Position numbers and translations under genes: made by a program. The notes under the pieces were generated by a model. That model searched no databases. It worked only from the letters and a program-made list of their open reading frames with translations, and was not told where the DNA came from. A DNA stretch of 64,000 nt from positions 1 to 64,000 of the forward strand of contig SAQE01000003.1 in assembly GCA_004020545.1 (NCBI GenBank), written 5' to 3'. Positions 9,988-20,623 of the stretch are shown piece after piece. The DNA comes from Mesorhizobium sp. (GTDB lineage: Bacteria > Pseudomonadota > Alphaproteobacteria > Rhizobiales > Rhizobiaceae). The stretch's first letter is position 1; the number at the start of each line of letters is the position of its first letter.

Positions 9988-10158
9988 ATTGGCTTGACCG
10001 ACAAAATTAACAGGGTGGTCAGGCCTGCCGAAACCAATTGTGGCATGAATGCGGCATTCAGTTGCGGTTCAGCTTGCATCTCATATAAGCTCTCACGCAA
10101 AGGGCGAGAATGCCTTGCGAAATGCAACAGAGGCGGTGTGGAAACACCGGAAATTGCA

Positions 10159-10422
10159 ATGTGGAAGTCTGTCGTTACCGCTATCGCTTTCCTGGCTATG
10201 GGCGGTTCGGCTTTTGCCGCCAGCGCGGTCAACAAGGACGCTCAGACGCGGACGTTGATCGTCACCGAAGGCGGCGGCAAGACCGAGCTGGCGCTGGCCG
10301 CCGGCGAGACGGTGGAGTTCTGCCCGAATGGCTGCTTCGTCACCCTGCCCAATGGCGACCTTGAAGCGCTGACCGGTTCTGAAACGGTCGAGATCTCGGG
10401 TGGCGTTGCCCGCATCAAGTAA
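10159..10422 (+). CDS. small exported hypothetical protein
   Basis: An 87-residue protein with a clear Sec signal peptide (MWKSVVTAIAFLAMGGSAFA, cleavage after AFA-A) and a compact mature part. Two cysteines in ETVEFCPNGCFVTLPNGDLE could form a disulfide. It is followed 20 bases downstream by a strong intrinsic terminator, so it is a monocistronic unit. I cannot name a function; it resembles many short rhizobial periplasmic proteins. The open frame continues upstream to 9460, but that extension is antisense to the AraC gene and has no signal peptide, so I place the start at the ATG before the hydrophobic segment. Confidence 0.8.
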   Translation: MWKSVVTAIAFLAMGGSAFAASAVNKDAQTRTLIVTEGGGKTELALAAGETVEFCPNGCFVTLPNGDLEALTGSETVEISGGVARIK

Positions 10423-10441
10423 AACCTGCAACATGATCGGC

Positions 10442-10468
10442 AAAGGCCGGACGGACGTCCGGCCTTTT
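10442..10468 (+). terminator. intrinsic terminator
   Basis: A perfect 11-base stem (AAAGGCCGGAC pairing with GTCCGGCCTTT), a four-base loop and a T-run follow the small exported protein gene. Confidence 0.9.
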
Positions 10469-10619
10469 ATCGTTTCCGGTAGCCGCTGCTTAACGATGAC
10501 GCCGGAAATACTTTTATGCAGCGCGCTACAACCGGGCGTTTTAACGTTCGCTCCGCCATCTCCCATTATATCCGTTGCGAGGACGCCGACACGCGGCGCG
10601 GGGTAAGCAGGGCAGGGCA

Positions 10620-12059
10620 ATGGACGCGCGGTCGGACAGGAACGCAATCCCGCTTGCGGTCGATCTCGACGGCACGCTGATTGCAACGGACCTTCTGTGG
10701 GAAGGCCTGTTCATCCTCCTCAAGAAGAACCCGCTCTATCTCTTTCTGGTGCCGCTCTGGCTGGCCGGCGGGCTTGCGCGGGTCAAGCAGGAAATAGCCA
10801 AGCGCATCGACATCGATCCGGCTTCGCTGCCCTATCGGGCTGAATTGCTGGCACGTCTTCGGGCCGAACACGAGGAAGGCCGCAAGATCGTGCTGGCGAC
10901 CGGCACGCCGCGCAAGTTCGCCGAGGCGATCGCCGCCCATCTCGGCATCTTCGACCGCGTGCTGGCGACGGACGGGCCGCACAATTTGACGTCGGGCAGG
11001 AAGCGGGCGTCGCTGGCCGCAGCCTATGGCGATGCCGGCTTCGACTATGCCGGCAACAGCCACCACGACCTCAAGGTGTTCGACGCCGCCCGCAACGTGA
11101 TCGTCGTGGCGCCGGACCGCAGCGCCCAGCGCTGGCAGGCGGCGCACGGCGCGGAGACCATGCCCGCACCGAAGCGGACGCTGAAGACCTACGTCAAGAT
11201 GCTGAGGGTCCATCAGTGGCTGAAGAATTCGCTGATCGCGGTGCCGATGGTGCTGTCGCATGAGTATTTCAACTTCGGCATGATCTGGGAGTGCCTCCTG
11301 GCATTTGTTTCGTTCAGCGCCGTGGCGTCCGCCATCTACATCGTCAACGACTTCTTCGACCTTGCGCTCGACCGCAAGCATCCGACCAAGCGCAACCGGC
11401 CGTTCGCCAGCGGCGCGCTGTCGATCCCGTTCGGCCTCGGCGCCATCATTGCGCTGCTGGCGATCGGCATCGCTGCCGGTTGCCTGCTGCCGATCGAGTT
11501 CCTCGGCGTGCTCGGCGGCTACATCTTGGTCACCACGGCCTATTCGCTGTCGTTCAAGCGCATGCTGCTGGTCGATGTCCTGACGCTCGCCGGCCTCTAC
11601 ACGATCCGCGTTTTGGCGGGCGCGGCCGCTACCGGCGTCGACGTTTCCTTCTGGCTGCTCGCCTTCTCGATCTTCTTCTTCCTGTCGCTGGCGCTGGTGA
11701 AGCGCTTTGTCGAATTGCGCACGACCGCTATCCCCGCCGGCGAGCGGATCGCCGGCCGCGGCTACCGCACCGAGGACCAGGAGATCGTCGCCCAGGCGGG
11801 CATGGCCTCGGCCTTCTCCTCGGCGCTGGTGCTGGCGCTCTATATGGACAGCGTCTCGGTGCGCGAGCTCTATCCGCATCCCTGGCTGGTCTGGCCGCTC
11901 GCGCCAATCGTGCTCTACCTCACCATGCGCGTCTGGATCCTCGCGCGCCGCGACGAGATGCATGACGACCCGGTCGTCTTCATCATCAGCGACTGGCGCA
12001 GCCAGATCGTCGTTGCCATCGGCGCGGCGCTTCTGATGGTCGGAGGCTGGGGCTGGTGA
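10620..12059 (+). CDS. HAD phosphatase-UbiA prenyltransferase fusion (decaprenyl-phosphate phosphoribosyltransferase-like)
   Basis: A 479-residue two-domain protein. Residues about 10-200 are a HAD hydrolase with the nucleophile motif LAVDLDGTL (Asp15, Asp17). Residues about 215-479 are a multi-helix UbiA prenyltransferase whose first Asp-rich motif NDFFDLALD lies at about 243-251, followed by KRNRPFASG. UbiA relatives of this type attach 5-phosphoribose to polyprenyl phosphate in mycobacteria (Rv3806c) and are called NoeC in Azorhizobium. A separate phosphatase then removes the 5-phosphate, and the fused HAD domain could perform that step here (inference). The next gene is a DprE1-like oxidase with a four-base GTGA overlap, which strongly supports the pathway. 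I chose the ATG at 10620, which has GCAGGG upstream, over an in-frame start 45 bases earlier. Confidence 0.88.
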   Translation: MDARSDRNAIPLAVDLDGTLIATDLLWEGLFILLKKNPLYLFLVPLWLAGGLARVKQEIAKRIDIDPASLPYRAELLARLRAEHEEGRKIVLATGTPRKFAEAIAAHLGIFDRVLATDGPHNLTSGRKRASLAAAYGDAGFDYAGNSHHDLKVFDAARNVIVVAPDRSAQRWQAAHGAETMPAPKRTLKTYVKMLRVHQWLKNSLIAVPMVLSHEYFNFGMIWECLLAFVSFSAVASAIYIVNDFFDLALDRKHPTKRNRPFASGALSIPFGLGAIIALLAIGIAAGCLLPIEFLGVLGGYILVTTAYSLSFKRMLLVDVLTLAGLYTIRVLAGAAATGVDVSFWLLAFSIFFFLSLALVKRFVELRTTAIPAGERIAGRGYRTEDQEIVAQAGMASAFSSALVLALYMDSVSVRELYPHPWLVWPLAPIVLYLTMRVWILARRDEMHDDPVVFIISDWRSQIVVAIGAALLMVGGWGW

Positions 12060-13390
12060 AGATGGGTGGCGAACGCTTCGGCAGCTTTGGGCTGGCGACG
12101 CCGCCGGCGCGCCGGGCGATGCCGGCCGACGAAGCCATCGCGCTGTTGAAGAGCGGCGGCGCCAAGCCAGACTCGATTCTCGGCTATGGCAATGGCCGCT
12201 CCTATGGCGACAGCTGCCAGAACGACGCCGGCATGGTCGTCGACATGCGGCCGCTGGACCGTATCCGTTCTTTCAACGCCGAGACCGGCGTGATCGAGGC
12301 CGATGCCGGTGTGCTGCTTTGCGATATCATCGCGCATGCCGCGCCCTACGGCTTCTTTCCAGCCGTGGTTCCAGGTACGCAGTTCGTGACGATCGGCGGC
12401 GCCATCGCCAACGACGTCCACGGCAAGAACCACCACCGCCGAGGCACGTTCGGCTGCCATGTCGAATCCTTGACCCTACTGCGGTCCGACGGCCGGACCT
12501 ATCGCTGCTCCGACACCGACAATGCCCGTCTGTTCGCGGCGACGATCGGCGGCATGGGCTTGACCGGACTGATCCTGTCGGCCTCGATCCGGCTGATGCG
12601 CGTGTCGTCGCTCGACATCGTCGAGACGGTGACCCGGTTTCGCGATCTCGGCGAGTTCTTCGATCTTGCCGAGGCAGCCGACCGCGCCAACGAATATGCC
12701 GTTGCCTGGATCGACCAGCTTGCCGGCGGCCACGGGCGGGGACGCGGGCTGCTGTTGACCGGCAACCATGCCGAACACGGCTCGCATGCCGCCGCGCCGG
12801 CGGGCAGCCGGCTTTCGGTGCCTGTGCGGCCGCCCTTCAACGTGCTCAACCGGCCGTTCCTGACCGCCTTCAACGCTGCCTATCGATGGAAGAAGGGCCG
12901 CTCGTCCGATGCGCGCCAGGCGGGCCACCAGGGCTTCTTCTTTCCGCTCGACGGGGTTCGCGACTGGAACCGGCTCTATGGTCCGCGCGGACTTTTCCAG
13001 CACCAGAGCGTGGTGCCGGAGGCCGACGCGCGACGCGCTGTGCCGGCGCTGCTCGAGGCTGCGCGGCGGGCCGGGCAAGGCTCCTTCCTGACGGTGCTCA
13101 AGCGGTTTGGCGACGTCCGTTCGCCGGCGCTGCTGTCGTTTCCCCGGCCGGGCTACACGCTGACGCTCGACTTCCCCAACAGGGGCGAAAGGACGCTGCG
13201 GCTGCTCGCCGAACTCGACCGCATCACGGTCGAGGCCGGTGGGGCCGTCAACCCCTACAAGGATGCGCGCATGGAGCCCGAAACCTTCGCGGCGTCCTTC
13301 CCGCAATGGCAGCGGCTGGAGGCGCTTCGCGATCCCGCTTTCATGTCGGGTTTCTGGGCGCGGACAGCGAAAGAACTGGACGTTCGATGA
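12056..13390 (+). CDS. DprE1-like FAD-dependent oxidase (decaprenylphosphoryl-ribose 2'-oxidase family)
   Basis: A 444-residue VAO-fold flavoprotein. The FAD-binding half shows GYGNGRSYGDSCQN at about 43-56 and the DprE1-diagnostic segment GGAIANDVHGKNHHRRGTFG at about 112-131. The C-terminal half includes NPYKDARM and a conserved terminal helix, as in DprE1. In mycobacteria DprE1 oxidises decaprenyl-phosphoryl-ribose at C2 as the first half of epimerisation to arabinose. The start is GTG overlapping the upstream UbiA stop; an in-frame ATG six bases later is possible. A generic FAD-linked oxidase annotation would miss the operon context. Function of the product sugar in this Gram-negative is unknown. 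Confidence 0.9.
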   Translation: MKMGGERFGSFGLATPPARRAMPADEAIALLKSGGAKPDSILGYGNGRSYGDSCQNDAGMVVDMRPLDRIRSFNAETGVIEADAGVLLCDIIAHAAPYGFFPAVVPGTQFVTIGGAIANDVHGKNHHRRGTFGCHVESLTLLRSDGRTYRCSDTDNARLFAATIGGMGLTGLILSASIRLMRVSSLDIVETVTRFRDLGEFFDLAEAADRANEYAVAWIDQLAGGHGRGRGLLLTGNHAEHGSHAAAPAGSRLSVPVRPPFNVLNRPFLTAFNAAYRWKKGRSSDARQAGHQGFFFPLDGVRDWNRLYGPRGLFQHQSVVPEADARRAVPALLEAARRAGQGSFLTVLKRFGDVRSPALLSFPRPGYTLTLDFPNRGERTLRLLAELDRITVEAGGAVNPYKDARMEPETFAASFPQWQRLEALRDPAFMSGFWARTAKELDVR

Positions 13391-13536
13391 GGTGCCGCAG
13401 AGGCTGCAGAATAGATCGAATTTGAGTAAATCTGGTAAATGAAGCGTTAAGATCGGGGGTTACCCAAAATAGACATGTGATTTCACGAAATATTTGCAGG
13501 TTTGTAGTAGGACCGTTCGAGGGCGGGGTGGCAACA

Positions 13537-13971
13537 ATGAAATACATCGTCTTTATTCTTTTTACCGTCATGACCAATGCCGCTGCGCAGCTCATGCTGA
13601 AGCAGGGCATGATGTCGCTGGGGCCGATTTCGTTCGACGGCGTCAATCCGCTGGTCAAGCTGCTGCAGATCGTGTTCAGCCCCTGGGTCTTCCTCGGCCT
13701 TTGCACCTTCGTCATCTCGATGGCCTCGCACCTTTACGTGCTGTCGAAGGTCGAGCTCAGCTTCGCCTATCCGTTCCTCAGCCTCGCCTATGTCGCGGTC
13801 GCCGTCTTTGCCTATTTCGTGTTCCGCGAGGACCTCAATGGCTGGCGCATCGCCGGCATCGCCTGCATCTGCGCCGGCACAATCTTGATCGCTCAAAGCG
13901 GTCGCGGGCATGAGGATCAGGCCGCTTCCATCACCTCCGACAAGATCGGCACAAACGAGATCGTTCGATGA
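13537..13971 (+). CDS. SMR/EmrE-type four-helix membrane transporter (possible lipid-linked sugar flippase)
   Basis: A 144-residue protein with four predicted transmembrane helices, beginning MKYIVFILFTVMTNAAAQLM and containing SFAYPFLSLAYVAVAVFAY, typical of the small multidrug resistance/EamA superfamily. ArnE/ArnF in this superfamily flip undecaprenyl-phosphate-aminoarabinose across the inner membrane. Because the gene lies inside a polyprenyl-phospho-arabinose-like operon, a flippase role is the best inference. It overlaps the next gene by four bases (ATGA). The open frame extends upstream to 13477 but lacks a plausible leader, so I start at the ATG preceding the first helix. Confidence 0.85.
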   Translation: MKYIVFILFTVMTNAAAQLMLKQGMMSLGPISFDGVNPLVKLLQIVFSPWVFLGLCTFVISMASHLYVLSKVELSFAYPFLSLAYVAVAVFAYFVFREDLNGWRIAGIACICAGTILIAQSGRGHEDQAASITSDKIGTNEIVR

Positions 13972-14975
13972 GACATGTGATTTTTGGCGGCGACGGTTTC
14001 GTCGGCCGTCATCTTGCTCTCAAGCTTGCCGCGGACGGCGAGAACGTCGTCGTCGCCGACATCGTCAAGAGCGACCTGCCGCACTACCGCTCGATGCGTT
14101 TCGTCACTTGCGATGTCACCAATCCGACATCGGTCGCGGCAGTGGGCCTCAAGGCCGACGACATAGTCTACAATTTGTCGGCCAAGATGCTCTCGCCGAT
14201 ACAGGTGCGCGCCAAGCGGCACGACTTCTTCTTCCCGGTGAATTTCCATGGCACCGAGCACATCATCCAGGCGATGGACAAGGCCGGCGCCTCGAAGCTC
14301 GTCCACTACACGACCGACATGATCTATGGCCACACGGTGGTGCTGCCGATGACCGAGGATCATCCGGTCGCGCCGCTTGGCGAATATGGGCTGTCGAAGC
14401 TCAAGACCGAGGAGCTCGCCGCCGAATGGCGCAAGCGCGGCATGTCGATCTCGCTGTTCCGGCCGCGGCTGATCATCGGCCCCGGGCGTCTCGGCATTCT
14501 GGAAAAGCTCTTCAAGCTGATCGATTGGAACTTTCCCGTGCCGATGATCGGGCCGGGCAGGAACCCTTACCAGTTCATCTCGGTATTCGATTGTGCGGAA
14601 GCCGCCCGCGCGGCCTGGAAAGCCGGCGTGCCGAACGAGGCTTACAATCTCGGTTCGCTCAATCCGCCGCCGGTCAAGAAACTGCTCGGCGACCTGATCC
14701 GCCATGCCGGCTCGAAGTCGATCCTGCTGCCGACGCCCGGCTGGGCGGTCAAGCGGACGCTCGACCTGCTCGACCTCATGAACATGCCGATCATGGATCC
14801 GGAACAGTATCTGATCGCCGACGAGGACTGCGTGCTCGACGTATCCAAGGCTGAGCGTCAGCTCGGTTGGGTGCCGCAATACCGTGACGAGGACATGCTG
14901 ATCGCCGCCTACAGCGAATACCGCGCCAAGAAGGACGGCCACGCCGTCGCCACCGAACACGCGCCTGCCGAATAA
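13968..14975 (+). CDS. extended SDR / NAD-dependent epimerase-dehydratase
   Basis: A 335-residue extended short-chain dehydrogenase. The N-terminus carries the NAD motif HVIFGGDGFVGRHLALKL; DMIYGHTVVLP and EYGLSKLKTE place the catalytic Tyr-x3-Lys (YGLSK). In the operon it could supply the reductive half of the 2'-epimerisation after the DprE1-like oxidase, although mycobacterial DprE2 is a classical rather than an extended SDR. Alternatively it acts on a nucleotide sugar for the downstream aminotransferase. Translationally coupled to the SMR gene; 24 bases separate it from the aminotransferase. Confidence 0.88.
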   Translation: MRHVIFGGDGFVGRHLALKLAADGENVVVADIVKSDLPHYRSMRFVTCDVTNPTSVAAVGLKADDIVYNLSAKMLSPIQVRAKRHDFFFPVNFHGTEHIIQAMDKAGASKLVHYTTDMIYGHTVVLPMTEDHPVAPLGEYGLSKLKTEELAAEWRKRGMSISLFRPRLIIGPGRLGILEKLFKLIDWNFPVPMIGPGRNPYQFISVFDCAEAARAAWKAGVPNEAYNLGSLNPPPVKKLLGDLIRHAGSKSILLPTPGWAVKRTLDLLDLMNMPIMDPEQYLIADEDCVLDVSKAERQLGWVPQYRDEDMLIAAYSEYRAKKDGHAVATEHAPAE

Positions 14976-14999
14976 GGCGACGAAGGGGAGATTTTCGAG

Positions 15000-16472
15000 A
15001 TGACCGTCATGGCCAAGCCGGAACACACGGGCACGCGCGCGCTGGTCGAAGCGCCGACGCTGTCGCCCACGACCATCGCCAAGCCGGACCTGATCAGCGT
15101 CGAGCAGGCCAAGGCGATGGACGTCGCCCGCATCACAGACCTGTTCAAGGCGCACCTCAACCCGGGCCAGCTGCATTTCATGAAGCTGCTCGGCTTCCAC
15201 AAGGTCAAGATCGAGCGCGCCGAGGGCATGTTCTATATCGACCAGAACGGCCGCAAGATCCTCGACTTCTTCGGCGGCTTCGGCTCGCTGGCCTTCGGCC
15301 ACAACCATCCGCGCATCCTTGAGGCCCGTCGCAAATTCCAGGAGGAGAAGCGCCAGGAGATCGCCATCGCCTTCATGTCGCAATATGCGGCAGCGCTCGC
15401 GCACAACATCGCCAAGTGCTCACCCGGCGAGCTCGACATGGTGTTCCTCGGCTCGTCCGGCTCGGAAGCCATGGAAGCAGCGGTGAAGCTCGCCGAGCGC
15501 GCCGCAGGCCCCAAGCGGCCGAAGGTCGTCTATGCCGAGAATTCCTTCCACGGCAAGACCAAGGGCGTGCTGGCGATCACCGACGGCCAGCTCTACCGAG
15601 CAGACTTCAAGGTGGCCGACAATGTCGTGCGTGTTCCCTTCGCCGACATCGACGCGGTCGAGCGCTTGTTCAAAAGCGATCCCGAGATCGGTGGCATCGT
15701 GCTGGAAACCATCCAGGGCGGCGGCGGCATCATCCAGGCAGAGGCGCAATATTGGCAGAAGCTGCGCGCGCTCTGCGACCGGTACGGCGTGCTGTGGGTC
15801 GCCGACGAGGTGCAGTGCGGCTACGGCCGCTCAGGCCGCTTCTATGCCTTCGAGCATTACGGCGTCGTGCCGGACGTGACGGCACTGGCCAAATCGCTCG
15901 GCGGCGGCAAGGCCGCGGTCGGCGCCATGATCGCCAGGCGCGACGTCTACATGAAAGCCTATGGCACGCCGAAGACGGCGATGATCCATGCCATGGCAAC
16001 CTTCGGCGGCATGGGCGAGGCCTGCGTCACCGCGATCGAGGCGCTGAATGTCCTCTATGACGAGGGCCTGATCGACAACGCCGCCTCGACCGGCGATTAC
16101 CTCCTGCGGCGGCTGCAGGCGCTGAAGGAGAAATATCCGAAGATCATCAAGGACGTGCGCGGCAAGGGTCTTATGATCGGGCTCGAGTTCCACGATTTCT
16201 CGCAGACCCTGCCGATGGTGCTGCGTCCGGTGGTGAGCGTGCTCGACGACAAGCTGAAGGGCTCGCTGTCGGGCTTCGTCGGCTCGCTGCTCCTGCGCGA
16301 CTATGACGTGCTTGTCGCCTTCACCGAATACAACCGCAACGTCATCCGGCTCGAGCCGCCGCTGATCTGTCAGCGCGAGCATGTCGACCGTTTCGTCGAT
16401 GCTTTCGACAGCCTGTTGTCGCGCGGCATCGTGGCGATCGTGAAGGATTTCGTCAAAAGCCAGGTCCGCTGA
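15000..16472 (+). CDS. class III PLP-dependent aminotransferase
   Basis: A 490-residue fold-type I, class III (omega) aminotransferase. The PLP phosphate-binding segment FLGSSGSEAMEAAVKLAE, the aspartate in WVADEVQCGYGRSG and the Schiff-base lysine in ALAKSLGGGK (about Lys298) are all present, so the enzyme should be active. The family takes amino donors such as ornithine, GABA or a keto sugar; the substrate cannot be read from sequence. An N-terminal extension of about 45 residues precedes the core. Its place in an envelope-sugar operon suggests decoration of a lipid or glycan with an amino group, but this is inference. Confidence 0.9.
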   Translation: MTVMAKPEHTGTRALVEAPTLSPTTIAKPDLISVEQAKAMDVARITDLFKAHLNPGQLHFMKLLGFHKVKIERAEGMFYIDQNGRKILDFFGGFGSLAFGHNHPRILEARRKFQEEKRQEIAIAFMSQYAAALAHNIAKCSPGELDMVFLGSSGSEAMEAAVKLAERAAGPKRPKVVYAENSFHGKTKGVLAITDGQLYRADFKVADNVVRVPFADIDAVERLFKSDPEIGGIVLETIQGGGGIIQAEAQYWQKLRALCDRYGVLWVADEVQCGYGRSGRFYAFEHYGVVPDVTALAKSLGGGKAAVGAMIARRDVYMKAYGTPKTAMIHAMATFGGMGEACVTAIEALNVLYDEGLIDNAASTGDYLLRRLQALKEKYPKIIKDVRGKGLMIGLEFHDFSQTLPMVLRPVVSVLDDKLKGSLSGFVGSLLLRDYDVLVAFTEYNRNVIRLEPPLICQREHVDRFVDAFDSLLSRGIVAIVKDFVKSQVR

Positions 16473-16480
16473 GGTAGCCA

Positions 16481-17710
16481 ATGCTGACCAGGCCGCCGGC
16501 CGCTCCCGCCAATCCGCTCGACCGGTTGACCGGCGCCGGTCTTGCCTGGGGCGAGGGAGCCTACGCAAGATGGGCCGCGCCGATCGGTGCCGCGGCCTTC
16601 TCGCTCTATATCCTGCTCACCGCTTTCACGGCCTGGTTCATGCCCGACGCCAATTGGGACATGCTGCCCTATCTGGCGATCGCCGAGGAAGGCGCCTATC
16701 CCGATCCGCAGGCGCTGCACGACTATGCCTACAGCACGGTGAAAGCCGGCGTGTCGGCTGGCGACTACAAGACGCTGACCGATGATGGCGGCGGCTTCCG
16801 CAGCCACATGACGGAGAACGCCGCCGACTTCCATTCGCTGCTCGGCATGTACCGGATCAAGTTCCTCTACGCCGAGATCCTGTCCAGCCTCAGCCATGTC
16901 GTGTCGCCCGTCGAGGCGATGCGGCTGGTGCAGGTATTCTCGGTGCTGCTGTTCGGCGCGATCACGCTCACCTGGCTGCGCGCAGAAGGCGCGCTGGCGC
17001 TGGCGCCCGTCGTCGGCGCCGTCCTGATCATGTCCGATTTCGGCGACGCCGCGCGGGCTTCGACGCCTGACCTGTTGTGCTCGGCGCTGTTCCTGGGCGG
17101 GCTCTTCGCCTATGTGCGAGGACAAGAGGCCGCGACGGCGATCCTGCTTTTCCTCGCCTTTGTGGCGCGGCCGGACAACATCGTCTTCCTTGCCATCTTT
17201 GCCGTGCTGCTCGTCGCATTCCGCCAGAAGGCATGGGGCGCGCTGGCCGGCTTTGCCGCGTCCGTCGTCGCCTATTTCGCCATCTCGCACTGGGCGCAGC
17301 ATCCCGGCTGGTGGCCGCATCTGTGGTTCTCCAGCATCGAGCAACATTACAATATGGACGGTTTCGAGCCGCCGTTTTCGGTGGCGGCCTATCTCAAGGC
17401 CTTCGCCGCCTCGGTGGTGCGCGCCATCAACGTCAATAGCTGGGTGGGCGTCTCGGTGCTGGCTTTAGCCGGATGGTATGGGCTCGGCCGCGCCGGCTTC
17501 CGGCTCGAGCGCCGCGCCGGCATCCTGCTTGCGGCGCTCGTGCTCGGCGTGCTTGCCAAGTTCACGGTCTTCCCGATCCACGATACGCGCATCTATTTCC
17601 CCAATCTTGTGCCGCCCTTCCTGCTGCTCGCTGCGCCGCTGATGGCGTTGTGGGCATCGGCGAGCCGGCATCGCGCCGCGCCGCAAGTCATTTCCGGAGA
17701 TAAGTCATGA
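16481..17710 (+). CDS. polytopic membrane protein, GT-C glycosyltransferase-like
   Basis: A 409-residue integral membrane protein with about nine hydrophobic helices. A periplasmic-looking loop after the first helix contains PDANWDMLPYLAI, which fits the acidic loop-1 motif of GT-C lipid-phosphate-sugar-dependent glycosyltransferases. FVARPDNIVFLAIFAVLL is another landmark. I could not match it to a named family. In this operon a GT-C enzyme using a polyprenyl-phospho-sugar donor is what the pathway would still need, so it is the candidate transferase (inference). It overlaps the FkbM gene by four bases. Confidence 0.75.
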   Translation: MLTRPPAAPANPLDRLTGAGLAWGEGAYARWAAPIGAAAFSLYILLTAFTAWFMPDANWDMLPYLAIAEEGAYPDPQALHDYAYSTVKAGVSAGDYKTLTDDGGGFRSHMTENAADFHSLLGMYRIKFLYAEILSSLSHVVSPVEAMRLVQVFSVLLFGAITLTWLRAEGALALAPVVGAVLIMSDFGDAARASTPDLLCSALFLGGLFAYVRGQEAATAILLFLAFVARPDNIVFLAIFAVLLVAFRQKAWGALAGFAASVVAYFAISHWAQHPGWWPHLWFSSIEQHYNMDGFEPPFSVAAYLKAFAASVVRAINVNSWVGVSVLALAGWYGLGRAGFRLERRAGILLAALVLGVLAKFTVFPIHDTRIYFPNLVPPFLLLAAPLMALWASASRHRAAPQVISGDKS

Positions 17711-18462
17711 GCTGGGTTTCCAGCCTCGCGCGCGTCTTGCTGTCGCTCGGCCTTCCGGTCGGGCTGCTCGACCGCGGGCCGGCGCTGCATGGCACGAAGT
17801 TCCTGACCAAGGCGGCGCTCAAGGCGCGTTTCGGCAATGGCCGCCCGTTCCAGATGGTCAATGTCGGCGCCTGCGACGGCGCGCTCTTCGACGACGTGAC
17901 GCCCTGGTTGCACCGCATCCGGGGTGCCCGCGCCATGCTGGTCGAGCCGATCCCCTACAACCAGAAGCGGCTGCGCGCCAACTATCCGGACACCCGGCGC
18001 TTCATCATCGAGCCGGTGGCGGTGACCAGGACAAAGGGCACGATCACGGTCCACACTTTTGATGCCGCAGCACTGGAGTCAGGCACGCTGCCGATCGAGC
18101 TCATCGGCTGCTCGTCGGTCACCGACACCAATTTGATGTCGGGCAAGAATGCCTGGGGCGAGGCGGACGCTAACTTCAACAAGTTCGCGCCGCATCTGAA
18201 GGACATCGAGGTGCCGTCAGAGACCTTGCAGACGCTGCTCGACCGCAACGGCATCAGCTATGTCGACGCTTTCCTGGTCGACTGCGAGGGCGCGGACTGG
18301 ATGGTGTTCGATCAACTCGACCTCCAGCGCTACCGCCCCGGCATGATCAAGATCGAGGTCGGCGCGCTGCCGGCCGCCGAGATCGGCCAGGTCGTCGTCA
18401 AACTCAAGACTGCCGGCTACCAGGTCGGCTTCCAGGCCGAGGACATCTGGGCGTTCGCGTGA
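17707..18462 (+). CDS. FkbM-family methyltransferase
   Basis: A 251-residue SAM-dependent methyltransferase of the FkbM type. MVNVGACDGALFDDVTP is the glycine-rich SAM motif, LVEPIPYNQKRLRANYP the acidic loop, and VDAFLVDCEGADWMVFDQL the FkbM hallmark. Members O-methylate sugars and other hydroxyls. As the last gene of the polyprenyl-sugar operon it probably methylates the sugar or glycan made there. The start overlaps the preceding stop by four bases. A hydrophobic N-terminus (residues 1-22) may associate with the membrane. Confidence 0.88.
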   Translation: MSWVSSLARVLLSLGLPVGLLDRGPALHGTKFLTKAALKARFGNGRPFQMVNVGACDGALFDDVTPWLHRIRGARAMLVEPIPYNQKRLRANYPDTRRFIIEPVAVTRTKGTITVHTFDAAALESGTLPIELIGCSSVTDTNLMSGKNAWGEADANFNKFAPHLKDIEVPSETLQTLLDRNGISYVDAFLVDCEGADWMVFDQLDLQRYRPGMIKIEVGALPAAEIGQVVVKLKTAGYQVGFQAEDIWAFA

Positions 18463-18562
18463 GTTTTCATTGCCAGCCTTGCGTCCACGACGGCAATGAG
18501 CCGCGATTGCGGCCAGCCGCGCTTGACAAGATGGCGTTGGCCCGTTCAACCTAGGCCATTCA

Positions 18563-18658
18563 CCAGGGGAGTCCCGGCAAGGGGCTGAGATACTGCTGGC
18601 TTTTGCGGCGCAGTGACCCGTTGAACCTGATCCAGTTCATACTGGCGTAGGGACGGTG
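18563..18658 (+). promoter_or_regulatory. TPP (THI-box) riboswitch
   Basis: The leader of thiC contains the conserved elements of the thiamine pyrophosphate aptamer in order: AGGGGAGTCC, GGCTGAGA, a P3 stem, then GACCCGTTGAACCTGATC and the closing CTGGCGTAGGGA. In proteobacteria TPP binding to this leader usually blocks ribosome access to thiC. About 117 bases separate it from the thiC start, which is enough for an expression platform. Confidence 0.97.
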
Positions 18659-18760
18659 CAAGCGCTTTGCGGGACTCCATGCCCGAAGACCTGTTCGCAC
18701 AGGTGGACCAAGGCGGCTTTTCATCCTTCCGGCACAGAACTGGGTCTCCAATGCAGATGA

Positions 18761-20620
<1,860 letters not shown>

Positions 20621-20623
20621 GCC

